Source: an uncultured Ruminococcus sp. (GTDB lineage: Bacteria; Bacillota; Clostridia; Oscillospirales; Ruminococcaceae). Taken from it: a stretch of DNA of 64,000 bases. The notes under the pieces were generated by a model, which was not told where the DNA came from, searched no databases, and saw only the letters and a program-made list of their open reading frames with translations. Positions 42,703-52,038 of the stretch are shown here, one piece after another (position 1 is the first letter of the stretch; each line of letters starts with the position of its first letter). Made by a program: the position numbers and the translations under genes. The stretch covers positions 56,877 to 120,876 of the forward strand of contig CADAES010000002.1 in assembly GCA_902786975.1 (NCBI GenBank). The letters are read 5' to 3'.

Positions 42703-45168
42703 ATGCGTGGTGTTTTCAAGGTCGCAAAAGTAGCTATAAGCCGTGCAGCGTATGGCTTTGATATTGAATACAGCTATACTGTGCCGCAAGAGCTTGCTAA
42801 GCGTGTCACTGAAGGCGTGCGTGTTGTTGTGCCTTTCGGAAGAGGCAATAAGAAATCAATAGGTCTTGTTACAAGAACATATGAGGCTGCCGAGTGCAAC
42901 AGCGACCTCAAACCGATAATCAGCCTTGTTGACACCGAAAGCCTTGTTATACCGGAAATGATGAAGATCATATTCTGGCTCAAGGAAAATACCTTCTGTA
43001 CATTTTTCGATGCGTTCAAGGCAGTCGTTCCGACAGGGTTTTCGTACAGGATAGACCTGCATTACAGCCTTGTTAATACCTATATCGACGAGCGGGAGCT
43101 TTCCGAGGACGAGATGTCCGTTGTAAGCTTTATGCGAAGTGCAAAAAATCAGCGAGAGATCGATAAGTTTCTTACTATCTCTGGCGGGAATAAGCTCAAA
43201 AAAGCTCTTGACAGCCTTATAGACAAAGGGTATGTACAGCAGACGGACCTTTTGAAACGGCGTGTCGGCGATGAGAATATCAGTATGGTCAGGCTCTCCG
43301 ATGAGTACCTCAGCGGAGGTGTGAACATCACACTTACTCCCAAACAGGCTCTCGTGGTCAGACTGCTTGAAGAAAGCGGCTGCGCCTGTGAAAAAGAGGT
43401 CTGCTATATGACCAACTGCACGACCTCTATTATCAAGAGGCTCGTTGATAAGAAAGTGCTTCACAAGTACCGCTATGAGATGATGCGGGACGCTATTGGC
43501 GAGGCCGTGCAAAGCCTCATGCCCGAGGAGATTACACTCAATGAAGAACAGCAGTCGGCTTTTGACGGATTGCTGGGACTGATCGATGAGGGCAAACCGT
43601 CCGGCGCTGTGCTTTACGGAGTGACCGGAAGCGGAAAAACGCAGGTCTTTATCAAGCTTATAGACCGTGTCGTCAAAATGGGCAAAACAGCTCTGCTGCT
43701 CGTTCCCGAGATATCGCTGACTCCGCAGCTGCTCGGGAAATTCAAAGCCTATTTCGGCAATACGATAGCAGTGCTTCATTCCTCTCTTTCCCTGGGACAG
43801 AGAACAGACGAGTTCAAACGTATCAAAAGCGGAAGTGCCAGAATAGTCATAGGAACAAGAAGTGCGGTATTTGCGCCGCTTAGAAATATCGGAGTTATTA
43901 TCATGGACGAGGAGGGCGAGACGTCCTATAAGTCTGATTCTGCTCCACGCTACCATGCAAGAGATGTTGCGATACAGCGCTGCGGTTTCAATGATTGTCT
44001 TCTCGTTATGGCCTCGGCAACGCCTTCTCTTGAAAGCTTTTACTATGCAAAGCACAACAGGTTTCATCTGTTTGAGATAAAAAAGCGTTATAGCAGCGCA
44101 AAGCTTCCCGATGTCAGGATAATAGATATGCAAAGGGAAGTTCTCGGCGGTAATGACAGCCTGCTCAGCCGTGAGCTGGCTCAGGGTATCAGGGATACTC
44201 TCGATAAGGGTGAGCAGTCGATACTGCTCCTTAACAGACGAGGTTTCAATACCTATGTCAGCTGTGCCGAGTGCAGACAGCCTGTTGTCTGCCCCAACTG
44301 TAACATCCCGTTGACATACCATAAGAAAAACAGTCAGCTGATGTGCCATTACTGTGGCTATACTATGCCATTTGATGCGCATTGTCCGAACTGTCATTCG
44401 GATAAGCTCAAAGCAAGCGGCGTCGGTACGCAGAGAGTCGAGGACGAGATAGCAAAGCTTTTCCCCGATGCAAGGCTGCTCAGAATGGACGCTGATACAA
44501 CAGCTTCAAGGTATTCCTATGAGGAGAATTTTTCAGCCTTTGAAAAGGGCGAATACGATATTATGCTCGGAACTCAGATGATAGCAAAGGGGCTTGATTT
44601 TCCTAATGTTACGCTTGTCGGCGTCGTTTCGCTGGATAAGGCTCTATATACAGGAGATTTCAAAAGCTACGAGCGAACGTTCTCTTTGCTTACTCAGGTC
44701 GTGGGAAGAAGCGGCAGAGGGCAAAAGGAGGGCGTGGCTTATATCCAGACCTTCGTTCCTGAGCACTATGTCCTCAATCTTGCATCAAAGCAGGACTATG
44801 ACGAGTTCTACGAGCAGGAGATAGCCCTAAGACAGGCGCTGATATATCCGCCGCTGTGCGACCTTTGTGTCATAGGCTTCAGCAGCACTATGGAAAGCAA
44901 GTGCATCGAGGCTTCAAAATGGGCTACACAGCTTCTCAGTGAGTACATCAAGGCAAATAAGATAGGATTTCCAATGCGTGCGATAGGTCCTGCACCATGT
45001 ACGCTTGAAATGATAAACAACAGGTATCGTTACAGACTGATACTGAAAACCAAAAACTGCAAAGGCTTCAGGGATATGATACGCTTCCTGCTTGAAAGCT
45101 TCTATAAGAACAGAAGCTTTGAAAGCGTGCGCATCTATGCCGATATCAACGGCGATGTCGGGCTCTGA
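42703..45168 (+). CDS. priA: Primosomal protein N' (replication restart helicase PriA)
   Basis: Recognises abandoned forks and starts reloading of DnaB. 821 residues. The N-terminal 3'-binding domain is followed by a winged helix. The helicase core has Walker A GVTGSGKTQVFIKL and Walker B IIMDEEGETSYKSD. The zinc cysteines are CAECRQPVVCPNCN and CHYCGYTMPFDAHCPNC, eight in all. Motifs GTQMIAKGLDFPNV and TQVVGRSGRGQKEG follow. Walker B normally reads DEEHE; here the His is Gly. GGAGGT precedes the ATG. It works with DnaD and DnaI, both in this window. Confidence 0.95.
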   Translation: MRGVFKVAKVAISRAAYGFDIEYSYTVPQELAKRVTEGVRVVVPFGRGNKKSIGLVTRTYEAAECNSDLKPIISLVDTESLVIPEMMKIIFWLKENTFCTFFDAFKAVVPTGFSYRIDLHYSLVNTYIDERELSEDEMSVVSFMRSAKNQREIDKFLTISGGNKLKKALDSLIDKGYVQQTDLLKRRVGDENISMVRLSDEYLSGGVNITLTPKQALVVRLLEESGCACEKEVCYMTNCTTSIIKRLVDKKVLHKYRYEMMRDAIGEAVQSLMPEEITLNEEQQSAFDGLLGLIDEGKPSGAVLYGVTGSGKTQVFIKLIDRVVKMGKTALLLVPEISLTPQLLGKFKAYFGNTIAVLHSSLSLGQRTDEFKRIKSGSARIVIGTRSAVFAPLRNIGVIIMDEEGETSYKSDSAPRYHARDVAIQRCGFNDCLLVMASATPSLESFYYAKHNRFHLFEIKKRYSSAKLPDVRIIDMQREVLGGNDSLLSRELAQGIRDTLDKGEQSILLLNRRGFNTYVSCAECRQPVVCPNCNIPLTYHKKNSQLMCHYCGYTMPFDAHCPNCHSDKLKASGVGTQRVEDEIAKLFPDARLLRMDADTTASRYSYEENFSAFEKGEYDIMLGTQMIAKGLDFPNVTLVGVVSLDKALYTGDFKSYERTFSLLTQVVGRSGRGQKEGVAYIQTFVPEHYVLNLASKQDYDEFYEQEIALRQALIYPPLCDLCVIGFSSTMESKCIEASKWATQLLSEYIKANKIGFPMRAIGPAPCTLEMINNRYRYRLILKTKNCKGFRDMIRFLLESFYKNRSFESVRIYADINGDVGL

Positions 45169-45187
45169 TAACGGAAAGGATACTAAA

Positions 45188-45655
45188 ATGGCAATAAGAA
45201 CAATAATGAATAAAAGGGAAGAGATCCTTCACAAGGTCTGCAAGCCAGTCGAGAAATTCGACGATAAGCTGTGGGAGCTTCTTGACGATATGGCTGATAC
45301 GCTTGAAAAAGCCAACGGTGTCGGTCTTGCCGCACCGCAGGTCGCCAAGCTCAGAAGACTTTGTATCATCAAGATTGGTGAAGACCCTGTTTATGAGCTT
45401 ATCAACCCTACTATTACCTGGAAATCAGAGGAAACTCAGAGGGTCATCGAGGGCTGCCTCTCCTGTCCGAATGAGTACGGATATGTTACAAGACCTATGA
45501 GGGTAGCTTTCAAGGCTCAGGACAGAAACGGCGAGTGGTACGAAAAAGAGGTAGAGGGTCTATTCGCTCAGGCTGTTTGCCACGAGCTCGACCACCTCGA
45601 CGGACACTTGTTCACAGAACTTGTTGAAGAATATGTTGAGGTCGAGGAGGATTAA
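45188..45655 (+). CDS. def: Peptide deformylase
   Basis: Removes the formyl group from the initiator Met of new proteins. 155 residues. The three motifs are complete: GVGLAAPQ, EGCLSCP and HELDH (HExxH-type metal site in VCHELDHLDG). The frame extends back to 45092 inside priA, but the ATG at 45188 comes after GGAAAGGA and begins the family sequence (AIRTIMNKREEILHKVC). It ends one base into fmt, which gives formylation and deformylation genes as a pair. Confidence 0.96.
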   Translation: MAIRTIMNKREEILHKVCKPVEKFDDKLWELLDDMADTLEKANGVGLAAPQVAKLRRLCIIKIGEDPVYELINPTITWKSEETQRVIEGCLSCPNEYGYVTRPMRVAFKAQDRNGEWYEKEVEGLFAQAVCHELDHLDGHLFTELVEEYVEVEED

Positions 45656-46590
45656 TGAGAGTTGTTTTTATGGGAACGCCGGATTTTGCCGTTCCTACTC
45701 TGACAAAGCTTTATGAGGCGGGACACGATGTTGCAGCCGTTTTCACACAGCCCGATAAGCCAAAGGGCAGAGGCTATAAGCTCACTCCGCCGCCTGTAAA
45801 GGTACTGGCTTTACAGCACGGCACAACAGTTTATCAGCCCGTCAGCTTAAAGAAAGAACCTGAGATGTGGGACGTTTTAAGGCAGATAGCACCCGACTGT
45901 ATTGTCGTAGCTGCCTATGGAAAGATACTCCCCAAAGAGGTACTTGATATTCCGAAATTTCACTGTGTTAATGTCCATGGCTCACTCCTGCCCAAGTACA
46001 GAGGTGCTGCTCCTATACAGTGGTCGGTGCTCAACGGGGATGAAGTCACAGGCATAACGACTATGCTTATGGGCGAAGGCCTCGATACGGGCGATATCCT
46101 TATGCAAAGCTCAACTCCTATCGGAGAAAACGAGACAGCAGCTGAGCTGTTTGACAGGCTTGCCCAAATGGGTGCAGAGCTTCTTGTGCAGACGCTCGAT
46201 AAGCTTGAAAAAGGTGAGTTAACGCCGATAAAACAGGACGAAAGCCTTGCCACATATGCACAGATGCTTTCAAAGGATATGTGTATGCTTGATTTCAACA
46301 AGCCGGTGAGGGAAGTCCATAAGAAAATATGCGGTCTGTCTGATTGGCCGTGTGCGGTCACTATGCTCAACGGCAAGCGTCTGAAGGTATACCGTTCGGA
46401 GATAGTTTCCTCTAAGTGCGGTGACGTACCTGCGGGCACAGTTACCGATACGGGAAGATTCTGCGTTAAATGTGCCGATGGTGTGCTGAGGTTTACCGAG
46501 GTGCAGGCAGAAGGCTCGAAGCGAATGAAGGCTGAGGACTACCTCAGAGGAAATCCCATTGAGAACGGCACTGTTCTCGGTGCGCAGTAA
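45655..46590 (+). CDS. fmt: Methionyl-tRNA formyltransferase
   Basis: Formylates Met-tRNA(fMet) with 10-formyltetrahydrofolate. 311 residues. Family signatures are RVVFMGTPDFAVPTL, the active-site stretch NVHGSLLPKYRGAAPIQW, the Asp in GLDTGDIL, and the C-terminal OB-type domain (VREVHKKICGLSDWPCA). The ATG shares its first base with the def stop. No gap separates it from def, and five bases separate it from rsmB. Confidence 0.97.
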   Translation: MRVVFMGTPDFAVPTLTKLYEAGHDVAAVFTQPDKPKGRGYKLTPPPVKVLALQHGTTVYQPVSLKKEPEMWDVLRQIAPDCIVVAAYGKILPKEVLDIPKFHCVNVHGSLLPKYRGAAPIQWSVLNGDEVTGITTMLMGEGLDTGDILMQSSTPIGENETAAELFDRLAQMGAELLVQTLDKLEKGELTPIKQDESLATYAQMLSKDMCMLDFNKPVREVHKKICGLSDWPCAVTMLNGKRLKVYRSEIVSSKCGDVPAGTVTDTGRFCVKCADGVLRFTEVQAEGSKRMKAEDYLRGNPIENGTVLGAQ

Positions 46591-46595
46591 CGCCT

Positions 46596-47909
46596 ATGGA
46601 CAGCGCAAGAAGACTTGTTGTCAGAACACTGACAAAGGTTGATGACAATAATTCCTATTCAAATATAGTTCTTTCAGACGCACTTGAAAAAAGCGGGTTG
46701 TCCGAACAGGACAGAAAATTTGCCTCCGCACTGTTTTACGGCGTCATTGAAAGAAAGCTCACGCTCGATGAAATAATTGCACATTACAGCGTGAACAGGA
46801 ACAAGCTCGGCAGTGAGATAAGAAATATTCTCCGATGCGGCATATATCAGCTGCTGTATATGGATTCGGTGCCTGATAATGCTGCTGTCGATGAGAGCGT
46901 AAAGCTTGCCAAAGCCAACAAGAACCCGGCGTGTGCAGGCTTTGTAAATGCTTTGCTGCGTGAGTTTATCCGCAGACAGAAGGCTCTGCCCGAACGCAAA
47001 AACCGAGTAGATAAGCTTTCGCTTGAATACTCGTGTCCTGTATGGCTCGTTTCAAAGTGGATGAGCGAGTACGGAGATAAGGTCTGCCTGAGCATGCTTA
47101 AAACCTCGTTCGGCCAGCCACCGACGACCGTGAGGGTCAATACCTTCTCAGCACCGCTTGATGATACGCTGAAAATGCTTTCGGACGAGGGCGTGATGTT
47201 TGCAAAGTCAGATGTGCTCGATGACTGCCTTGACCTTTATTTTTCCGGCAGCGTTGAGCAGACAAAGGCTTTCAGACTTGGCAGGCTCCATGTGCAGGAT
47301 ATGTCCAGCCAGTTCTGTGCCGCTGCTCTCGAAGCTAAGCCCGGAGATACCGTGCTCGACCTTTGTTCAGCTCCCGGCGGTAAGACCTTTACTATTGCCG
47401 AGATAATGGGAGATAAGGGAAGCGTCCTTGCTTTTGACCTTCACCCGAACAGAGTAAAGCTGATAATGTCCGGCGCTAAAAGGCTCGGATTGAACTGTGT
47501 ATCTGCCCGTGTGAACGATGCTAAGAAATTCAGCAGCGATATGCCAACGGCTGAAAGAGTGCTCTGCGACGTACCTTGCTCGGGTCTTGGTGTAATAAGA
47601 CGCAAGCCCGAAATAAAGTATAAGTCTCCCGAGGACTTTGAACGCTTGCCGCAGATACAGTATGAGATACTTGATACATCGTCACGCTACGTTAAAAACG
47701 GTGGTGTGCTGGTGTACTCGACCTGTACTCTGTCAAGAGCCGAGAACGATGAAGTCGCAGACAAATTTCTTAAAGAGCATACAGAGTTTACCAGCTGTGA
47801 GCTTGGCGAGGCTTTCGGTGCAGACAGGCACAAGTCAAGGATAACTTTTACACCCGATAAATACGGCTCTGACGGTTTCTTTGTAGCGAAATTCAGAAGG
47901 ATAAGGTGA
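46596..47909 (+). CDS. rsmB: 16S rRNA (cytosine-967-C5)-methyltransferase RsmB
   Basis: Methylates C967 of 16S rRNA. 437 residues. The N-terminal NusB-like helical domain (residues 1-140) has FASALFYGVIERK. The methyltransferase domain has the SAM motif VLDLCSAPGGKTF, the catalytic Cys regions CDVPCSGLGVIRRKPE and STCTLSRAEN. Both cysteines of the m5C mechanism are present. It is cotranscribed with fmt and rlmN. Confidence 0.95.
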   Translation: MDSARRLVVRTLTKVDDNNSYSNIVLSDALEKSGLSEQDRKFASALFYGVIERKLTLDEIIAHYSVNRNKLGSEIRNILRCGIYQLLYMDSVPDNAAVDESVKLAKANKNPACAGFVNALLREFIRRQKALPERKNRVDKLSLEYSCPVWLVSKWMSEYGDKVCLSMLKTSFGQPPTTVRVNTFSAPLDDTLKMLSDEGVMFAKSDVLDDCLDLYFSGSVEQTKAFRLGRLHVQDMSSQFCAAALEAKPGDTVLDLCSAPGGKTFTIAEIMGDKGSVLAFDLHPNRVKLIMSGAKRLGLNCVSARVNDAKKFSSDMPTAERVLCDVPCSGLGVIRRKPEIKYKSPEDFERLPQIQYEILDTSSRYVKNGGVLVYSTCTLSRAENDEVADKFLKEHTEFTSCELGEAFGADRHKSRITFTPDKYGSDGFFVAKFRRIR

Positions 47910-47913
47910 TTGC

Positions 47914-48960
47914 TTGCTTTGCTTTGACCAGAACGGGAAAATAGATATTCTCTCGCTCAGATTCGATGAGCTTGAAGCTAAGATAGTTGAACTTGGCGAG
48001 AAGAAATTTCGTGCAAAACAGATATTTACCTGGCTCCATGTCAGAAATGCCAGGAATTTCAGTGAAATGACTGATATTTCTGCACAACTGAGAATCAGAC
48101 TGGAAGAAATGTTTTGTATAAAATCACTATTTGAGGTCAAAAGGCTTGAATCTTGTACCGATAATACTGTAAAATATTTATATGAGCTTGCTGACGGCAA
48201 TCATATCGAGTCTGTGCTTATGGAATATGAGCATGGAAACACTATCTGCGTGTCAACTCAGGTCGGCTGCAAAATGGGGTGCAGATTCTGCGCCTCGACT
48301 ATCGCAGGGTATAAAAGAGACCTGACTGTTTCGGAGATACTGCTTCAGATATATGAGAGCCAGAGGCTTAGCGGAAGGAAAATAGGCGGTGCTGTGCTTA
48401 TGGGCATCGGTGAACCGCTTGATAATTACGATAACGTCGTTGATTTTCTGAGGATAATCTCCTGTGAGCAGGGAATGAATATGTCGCTGCGCCACGTTTC
48501 AGTGTCCACATGCGGCATCGTTCCAAGGATATATGAGCTTGCTGAGCTGAAGCTCGGCATTACACTCTCGATATCTCTACATTCGGCAAATAACAAGTCA
48601 AGAAGCGAGATAATGCCTATCAACGATAAATATGATATCAGTGAGCTGATAGCTGCCTGCAGGCATTACTTTGCGGTAACGGGCAGAAGGATATCCTTTG
48701 AGTATTCGCTTATCAGCGGTCACAACGACAGCGAGAACGACGCTAAACAGCTTGCCAGGCTGCTGTCAGGTTTTACCTGTCATATTAACCTTATTCCTGT
48801 GAATAAGATCAAAGAGAGGGACTTCCATTCAGACAGAAAGTCTGCTTATAGATTCCAGAAATATCTTCAGGATCTGGGCATGAATGCGACCGTGCGAAGA
48901 ACGCTCGGTGCGGATATAGATGCCGCCTGCGGTCAGCTCAGAAGAGAATATGAGATATGA
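47914..48960 (+). CDS. rlmN: Dual-specificity RNA methyltransferase RlmN
   Basis: Radical-SAM enzyme making m2A in 23S rRNA (A2503) and in tRNAs. 348 residues from a TTG at 47914, five bases after AAGGTG. The cluster motif CxxxCxxC is CKMGCRFC inside QVGCKMGCRFCAST. The resolving Cys is in RRTLGADIDAACGQLR, and EPLDNY is conserved. It fits RlmN rather than Cfr by length and by location after rsmB. Confidence 0.95.
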   Translation: MLCFDQNGKIDILSLRFDELEAKIVELGEKKFRAKQIFTWLHVRNARNFSEMTDISAQLRIRLEEMFCIKSLFEVKRLESCTDNTVKYLYELADGNHIESVLMEYEHGNTICVSTQVGCKMGCRFCASTIAGYKRDLTVSEILLQIYESQRLSGRKIGGAVLMGIGEPLDNYDNVVDFLRIISCEQGMNMSLRHVSVSTCGIVPRIYELAELKLGITLSISLHSANNKSRSEIMPINDKYDISELIAACRHYFAVTGRRISFEYSLISGHNDSENDAKQLARLLSGFTCHINLIPVNKIKERDFHSDRKSAYRFQKYLQDLGMNATVRRTLGADIDAACGQLRREYEI

Positions 48961-48990
48961 TAAATACCTTTAAGAGGGGTGGTGAATTGC

Positions 48991-49719
48991 TTGTTTATAT
49001 CTTCAATAACAGACATTGGCAGAAAGCGCAGTGAGAATCAGGACAGAGTCCATACCGAGTTTCTCGGTGACAACGTTTCTGTTGCTATTGTCTGCGACGG
49101 AATGGGCGGTGCCTCATCGGGCGGCGTTGCCAGCCAGCTCGCTATTGATTCTGTCGTAAGCAGGATCAGGGAGAACTTCCGTGCAGACATGAATGAAAAC
49201 TCAATAAGAAATATGATGCTTACATCGGTGCATTATGCCAATACTGTCGTTTATGAAAACAGCAAGGCAGATATCGAGAAAAACGGTATGGGTACGACTG
49301 TTGTTGCCGCATTGGTAGTCAACAAGAAGATCTATGTCGTCAGCGTCGGTGACAGCCGTGCGTATTTGCTGAACAAAGATGGCATCAAGCAGATCACTAC
49401 CGACCACACATATGTCGAGATGCTCTACCGCAACGGTGAGATAACCGAGGCTCAGAAGGAAACTCACGAGCTGCGAAATGTAATAACAAGAGCCGTTGGC
49501 GTAGAGGCTGACGTAGATGTAGACTATTTTGAGCTTGAGGAGTATGGCAACTTTTCCGTTGTGCTTTGCTCGGATGGCTTGTCAAAATACTGCTCGAGCG
49601 AACTTATCTATAAGACTGTTTTTGAGCAGAATCTTGACGAGGCAGTAAAAAAACTTGTTGAATATGCTAACGACAGCGGTGGTAAGGATAATATCACTGC
49701 GGCTATCGTTGCCAATTAA
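48991..49719 (+). CDS. prpC: PP2C-type Ser/Thr phosphatase (PrpC/Stp)
   Basis: Removes phosphates placed by the PASTA kinase encoded next to it. 242 residues. Metal-site motifs of the PP2C family are complete: SENQDRV, VCDGMGGASSGGVAS, SVGDSRAYLL, TRAVG, LCSDGLSKY and KDNITAAIV. The start is uncertain. TTG at 48991 is the best spaced from GAGGGGTGG and gives the usual FISSITDIGRKR beginning; GTG codons at 48979 and 48982 are in frame but overlap the ribosome site. The order prpC-prkC-rsgA is the classic Firmicutes one. Confidence 0.94.
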   Translation: MFISSITDIGRKRSENQDRVHTEFLGDNVSVAIVCDGMGGASSGGVASQLAIDSVVSRIRENFRADMNENSIRNMMLTSVHYANTVVYENSKADIEKNGMGTTVVAALVVNKKIYVVSVGDSRAYLLNKDGIKQITTDHTYVEMLYRNGEITEAQKETHELRNVITRAVGVEADVDVDYFELEEYGNFSVVLCSDGLSKYCSSELIYKTVFEQNLDEAVKKLVEYANDSGGKDNITAAIVAN

Positions 49720-49753
49720 CTTAGATCATTCAAAAAAGTAGGAGTTGGATTAA

Positions 49754-52024
49754 ATGGATTCGAATATCGGCAAAAAGCTTGACGGCAGATATGAGATCAC
49801 AGAGTTGATCGGTGTCGGCGGAATGGCTGATGTCTATAAGGCTGTAGACGTAATGGAAGACCGTGAAGTTGCAGTTAAGATACTCAAGCCTGAATATGCT
49901 GAGAACGAGGAGTTCCTCAGAAGATTCAGAAATGAGAGCAAAGCGATCGCTGTTCTTTCTCACCCAAATATCGTTAAGATATTTGACGTCGGATTCTCTG
50001 ATGAGATACAGTATATCGTTATGGAATACATTGACGGTATCACTCTGAAGGAGTTTATCGAGCAGCAGGGCGTGCTCAAATGGAAGGACGCACTTCACTT
50101 TGTTACACAGATACTCAGAGCGCTCCAGCACGCTCACGACAAGGGTATCGTTCACCGTGACATCAAGCCGCAGAATATAATGCTTTTCACCGACGGCACG
50201 ATCAAGGTCATGGATTTCGGTATTGCCAGATTTTCAAGGATCGACGGAAAGACCCTTTCGGATAAGACTATCGGCTCTGTTCATTATATCTCGCCCGAGC
50301 AGGCAAGAGGCGATATCACCGATGAAAGATCGGATATCTATTCTGTAGGCGCAATGCTTTACGAGATGCTTACGGGACATAAGCCGTTTGACGGTGAAAA
50401 TCCCGTTGCTATCGCACTCAAGCATATGCAGGACGACCTTGTGATGCCTCGTGATATAATGCCGTCGATACCTGAGGCTCTTGAAGAGATAGTTGTCCAC
50501 GCTATGGAAAAGGAACCGGCACACAGATATCAGTCTGCTGCCGATATGATTAGAGATATCGATACCTTCAAGCTTAATCATGCTGTCGTTTTCGGATATA
50601 AGAACGGTGCAGTTCCTGTAAATACCGAGTATTATGACGACGATTACGATGACGATTACTATGATGACCGTTACGACGACAGATACGACGACAGGTACGA
50701 TGACGACGATTATGACGATGACGACGATGACGATTACGATTATGAGCCGCCAAAGAAGCGTTCGTACATAATGCCTATACTCCTTGCGGTAACAGTCGCT
50801 GTCGTAATAATGGCATCTGTTATAATCTGTATCACCGTGTTCAAGTCGCTCGGCGGTGCAAACGGTCTGCATACAAGCTCGGTCGAGATACCGAACTTTG
50901 TTGGAATGAGCATTGTTGACGTTGAGCAGGAGTGGAAGGATAAGCTCCAGTTCGAGACCACAAACGAAAATAATAACGAGTACGAATCGGGAATCATCTT
51001 CTGGCAGGCTGATGCAGTCGGAAAGACCGTTAAGGAAGGCTATACCTGCACTATCAAGGTAAGTAAGGGCAAGCAGATGGCTCCTATACCGAATATGGTC
51101 AATAAGACTAAGGAAGCTGCAGAAAGCGAGCTGAAAGCAGCAGGATTCGTCGTATTCATGACAAGTGAATTCAATGACGATGTTGCAAAGGGATATGTCA
51201 CAAAGACAGAACCTGCCGCAGGCACTGATTTCTATGTAGGCGGAACTGTTAAGATATTTGTAAGTGACGGTCCGTTTGATACACAGGTCAAGGTGCCTAA
51301 CGTAGTTGGATTCACACAGGATAAGGCTATTCAGGCTATTAAGGATAACAAGCTCAATCCTATCGTTAAGGAAATTGGTCACGACGGCGATAAGGGTCTG
51401 GTAATCTCTCAGAGCATAGATAAGGATACAAGAGTTACCCGTGGTTCTGATGTCATCATCTATGTATCCAAGGGTGAGGTAGATGAGTCTAATCTGACAT
51501 TCAAGCTCCCGATACCGGATGGTGCTTACGGTTCCTACTCGGTAGTTCTTTACAATAACGCAAAGGTAGTTGCAACAGTACCTATGGATAAGGCTGAAAC
51601 AGTTGCAGGCTCTTACCTTGAGATAACAGTAAAGGGCAAGAAGGAACAGACATATACTATCCATGTAAGAAATCATGCTTCAGGCAAGTCGGTTGCACCT
51701 TATGCAGTTGTAAACGTTGACTTTGAAGAAAAGACAGCTAAGTTTACATCAGGACCTAAGCTTAGCGAACTGTTGGATATCACTCCGACAACTACTAAGG
51801 AGACCACACCTTCACAAACAGAACCAACTCGTCCTAAACCGACGAGGACAGAGACCGAGACGCATACCCAGCGTACTCGTGATACCGAGGATACAACACC
51901 GACTGATACAACGCCGACTGATACAGAGACGGAGGAGTCAAAGACTAAGAAGACTAAGCAGACTACTTCCGAAGACGATGACAATGGCGATGACAACGGC
52001 AACGGCGATGAAGACGAAGAATAA
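49754..52024 (+). CDS. prkC: PASTA-domain Ser/Thr protein kinase PrkC
   Basis: Membrane kinase that senses peptidoglycan fragments and controls growth, cell wall and spore germination. 756 residues. The kinase domain at 12-275 has Lys42 in VAVKIL, HRDIKPQN at 134-141 and DFG at 154-156. The juxtamembrane stretch 291-331 is almost only Asp and Tyr with Arg (three DDRY units). One membrane helix at 338-363 leads to three PASTA domains (about 377-590). After that come an extra external domain of about 90 residues and a Thr-rich tail ending in Asp/Glu. Ribosome site AGGAGT. Partner of prpC. Confidence 0.96.
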   Translation: MDSNIGKKLDGRYEITELIGVGGMADVYKAVDVMEDREVAVKILKPEYAENEEFLRRFRNESKAIAVLSHPNIVKIFDVGFSDEIQYIVMEYIDGITLKEFIEQQGVLKWKDALHFVTQILRALQHAHDKGIVHRDIKPQNIMLFTDGTIKVMDFGIARFSRIDGKTLSDKTIGSVHYISPEQARGDITDERSDIYSVGAMLYEMLTGHKPFDGENPVAIALKHMQDDLVMPRDIMPSIPEALEEIVVHAMEKEPAHRYQSAADMIRDIDTFKLNHAVVFGYKNGAVPVNTEYYDDDYDDDYYDDRYDDRYDDRYDDDDYDDDDDDDYDYEPPKKRSYIMPILLAVTVAVVIMASVIICITVFKSLGGANGLHTSSVEIPNFVGMSIVDVEQEWKDKLQFETTNENNNEYESGIIFWQADAVGKTVKEGYTCTIKVSKGKQMAPIPNMVNKTKEAAESELKAAGFVVFMTSEFNDDVAKGYVTKTEPAAGTDFYVGGTVKIFVSDGPFDTQVKVPNVVGFTQDKAIQAIKDNKLNPIVKEIGHDGDKGLVISQSIDKDTRVTRGSDVIIYVSKGEVDESNLTFKLPIPDGAYGSYSVVLYNNAKVVATVPMDKAETVAGSYLEITVKGKKEQTYTIHVRNHASGKSVAPYAVVNVDFEEKTAKFTSGPKLSELLDITPTTTKETTPSQTEPTRPKPTRTETETHTQRTRDTEDTTPTDTTPTDTETEESKTKKTKQTTSEDDDNGDDNGNGDEDEE

Positions 52025-52038
52025 CGGTGACGTTTTAT

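Noticed and set aside
42856-44397. 513-codon open frame on the minus strand
   Set aside because: It lies wholly antisense to priA, whose motifs are all intact, and it has no recognisable domain or ribosome site.
50630-50745. Short tandem repeat resembling a CRISPR or satellite
   Set aside because: It is the coding sequence for the Asp/Tyr stretch of PrkC, with varied codons and no spacers. No CRISPR array was found in the window.
50234-51676. 480-codon open frame on the minus strand
   Set aside because: Antisense to prkC; its Val/Ile runs are the reverse reading of the Asp-rich stretch.
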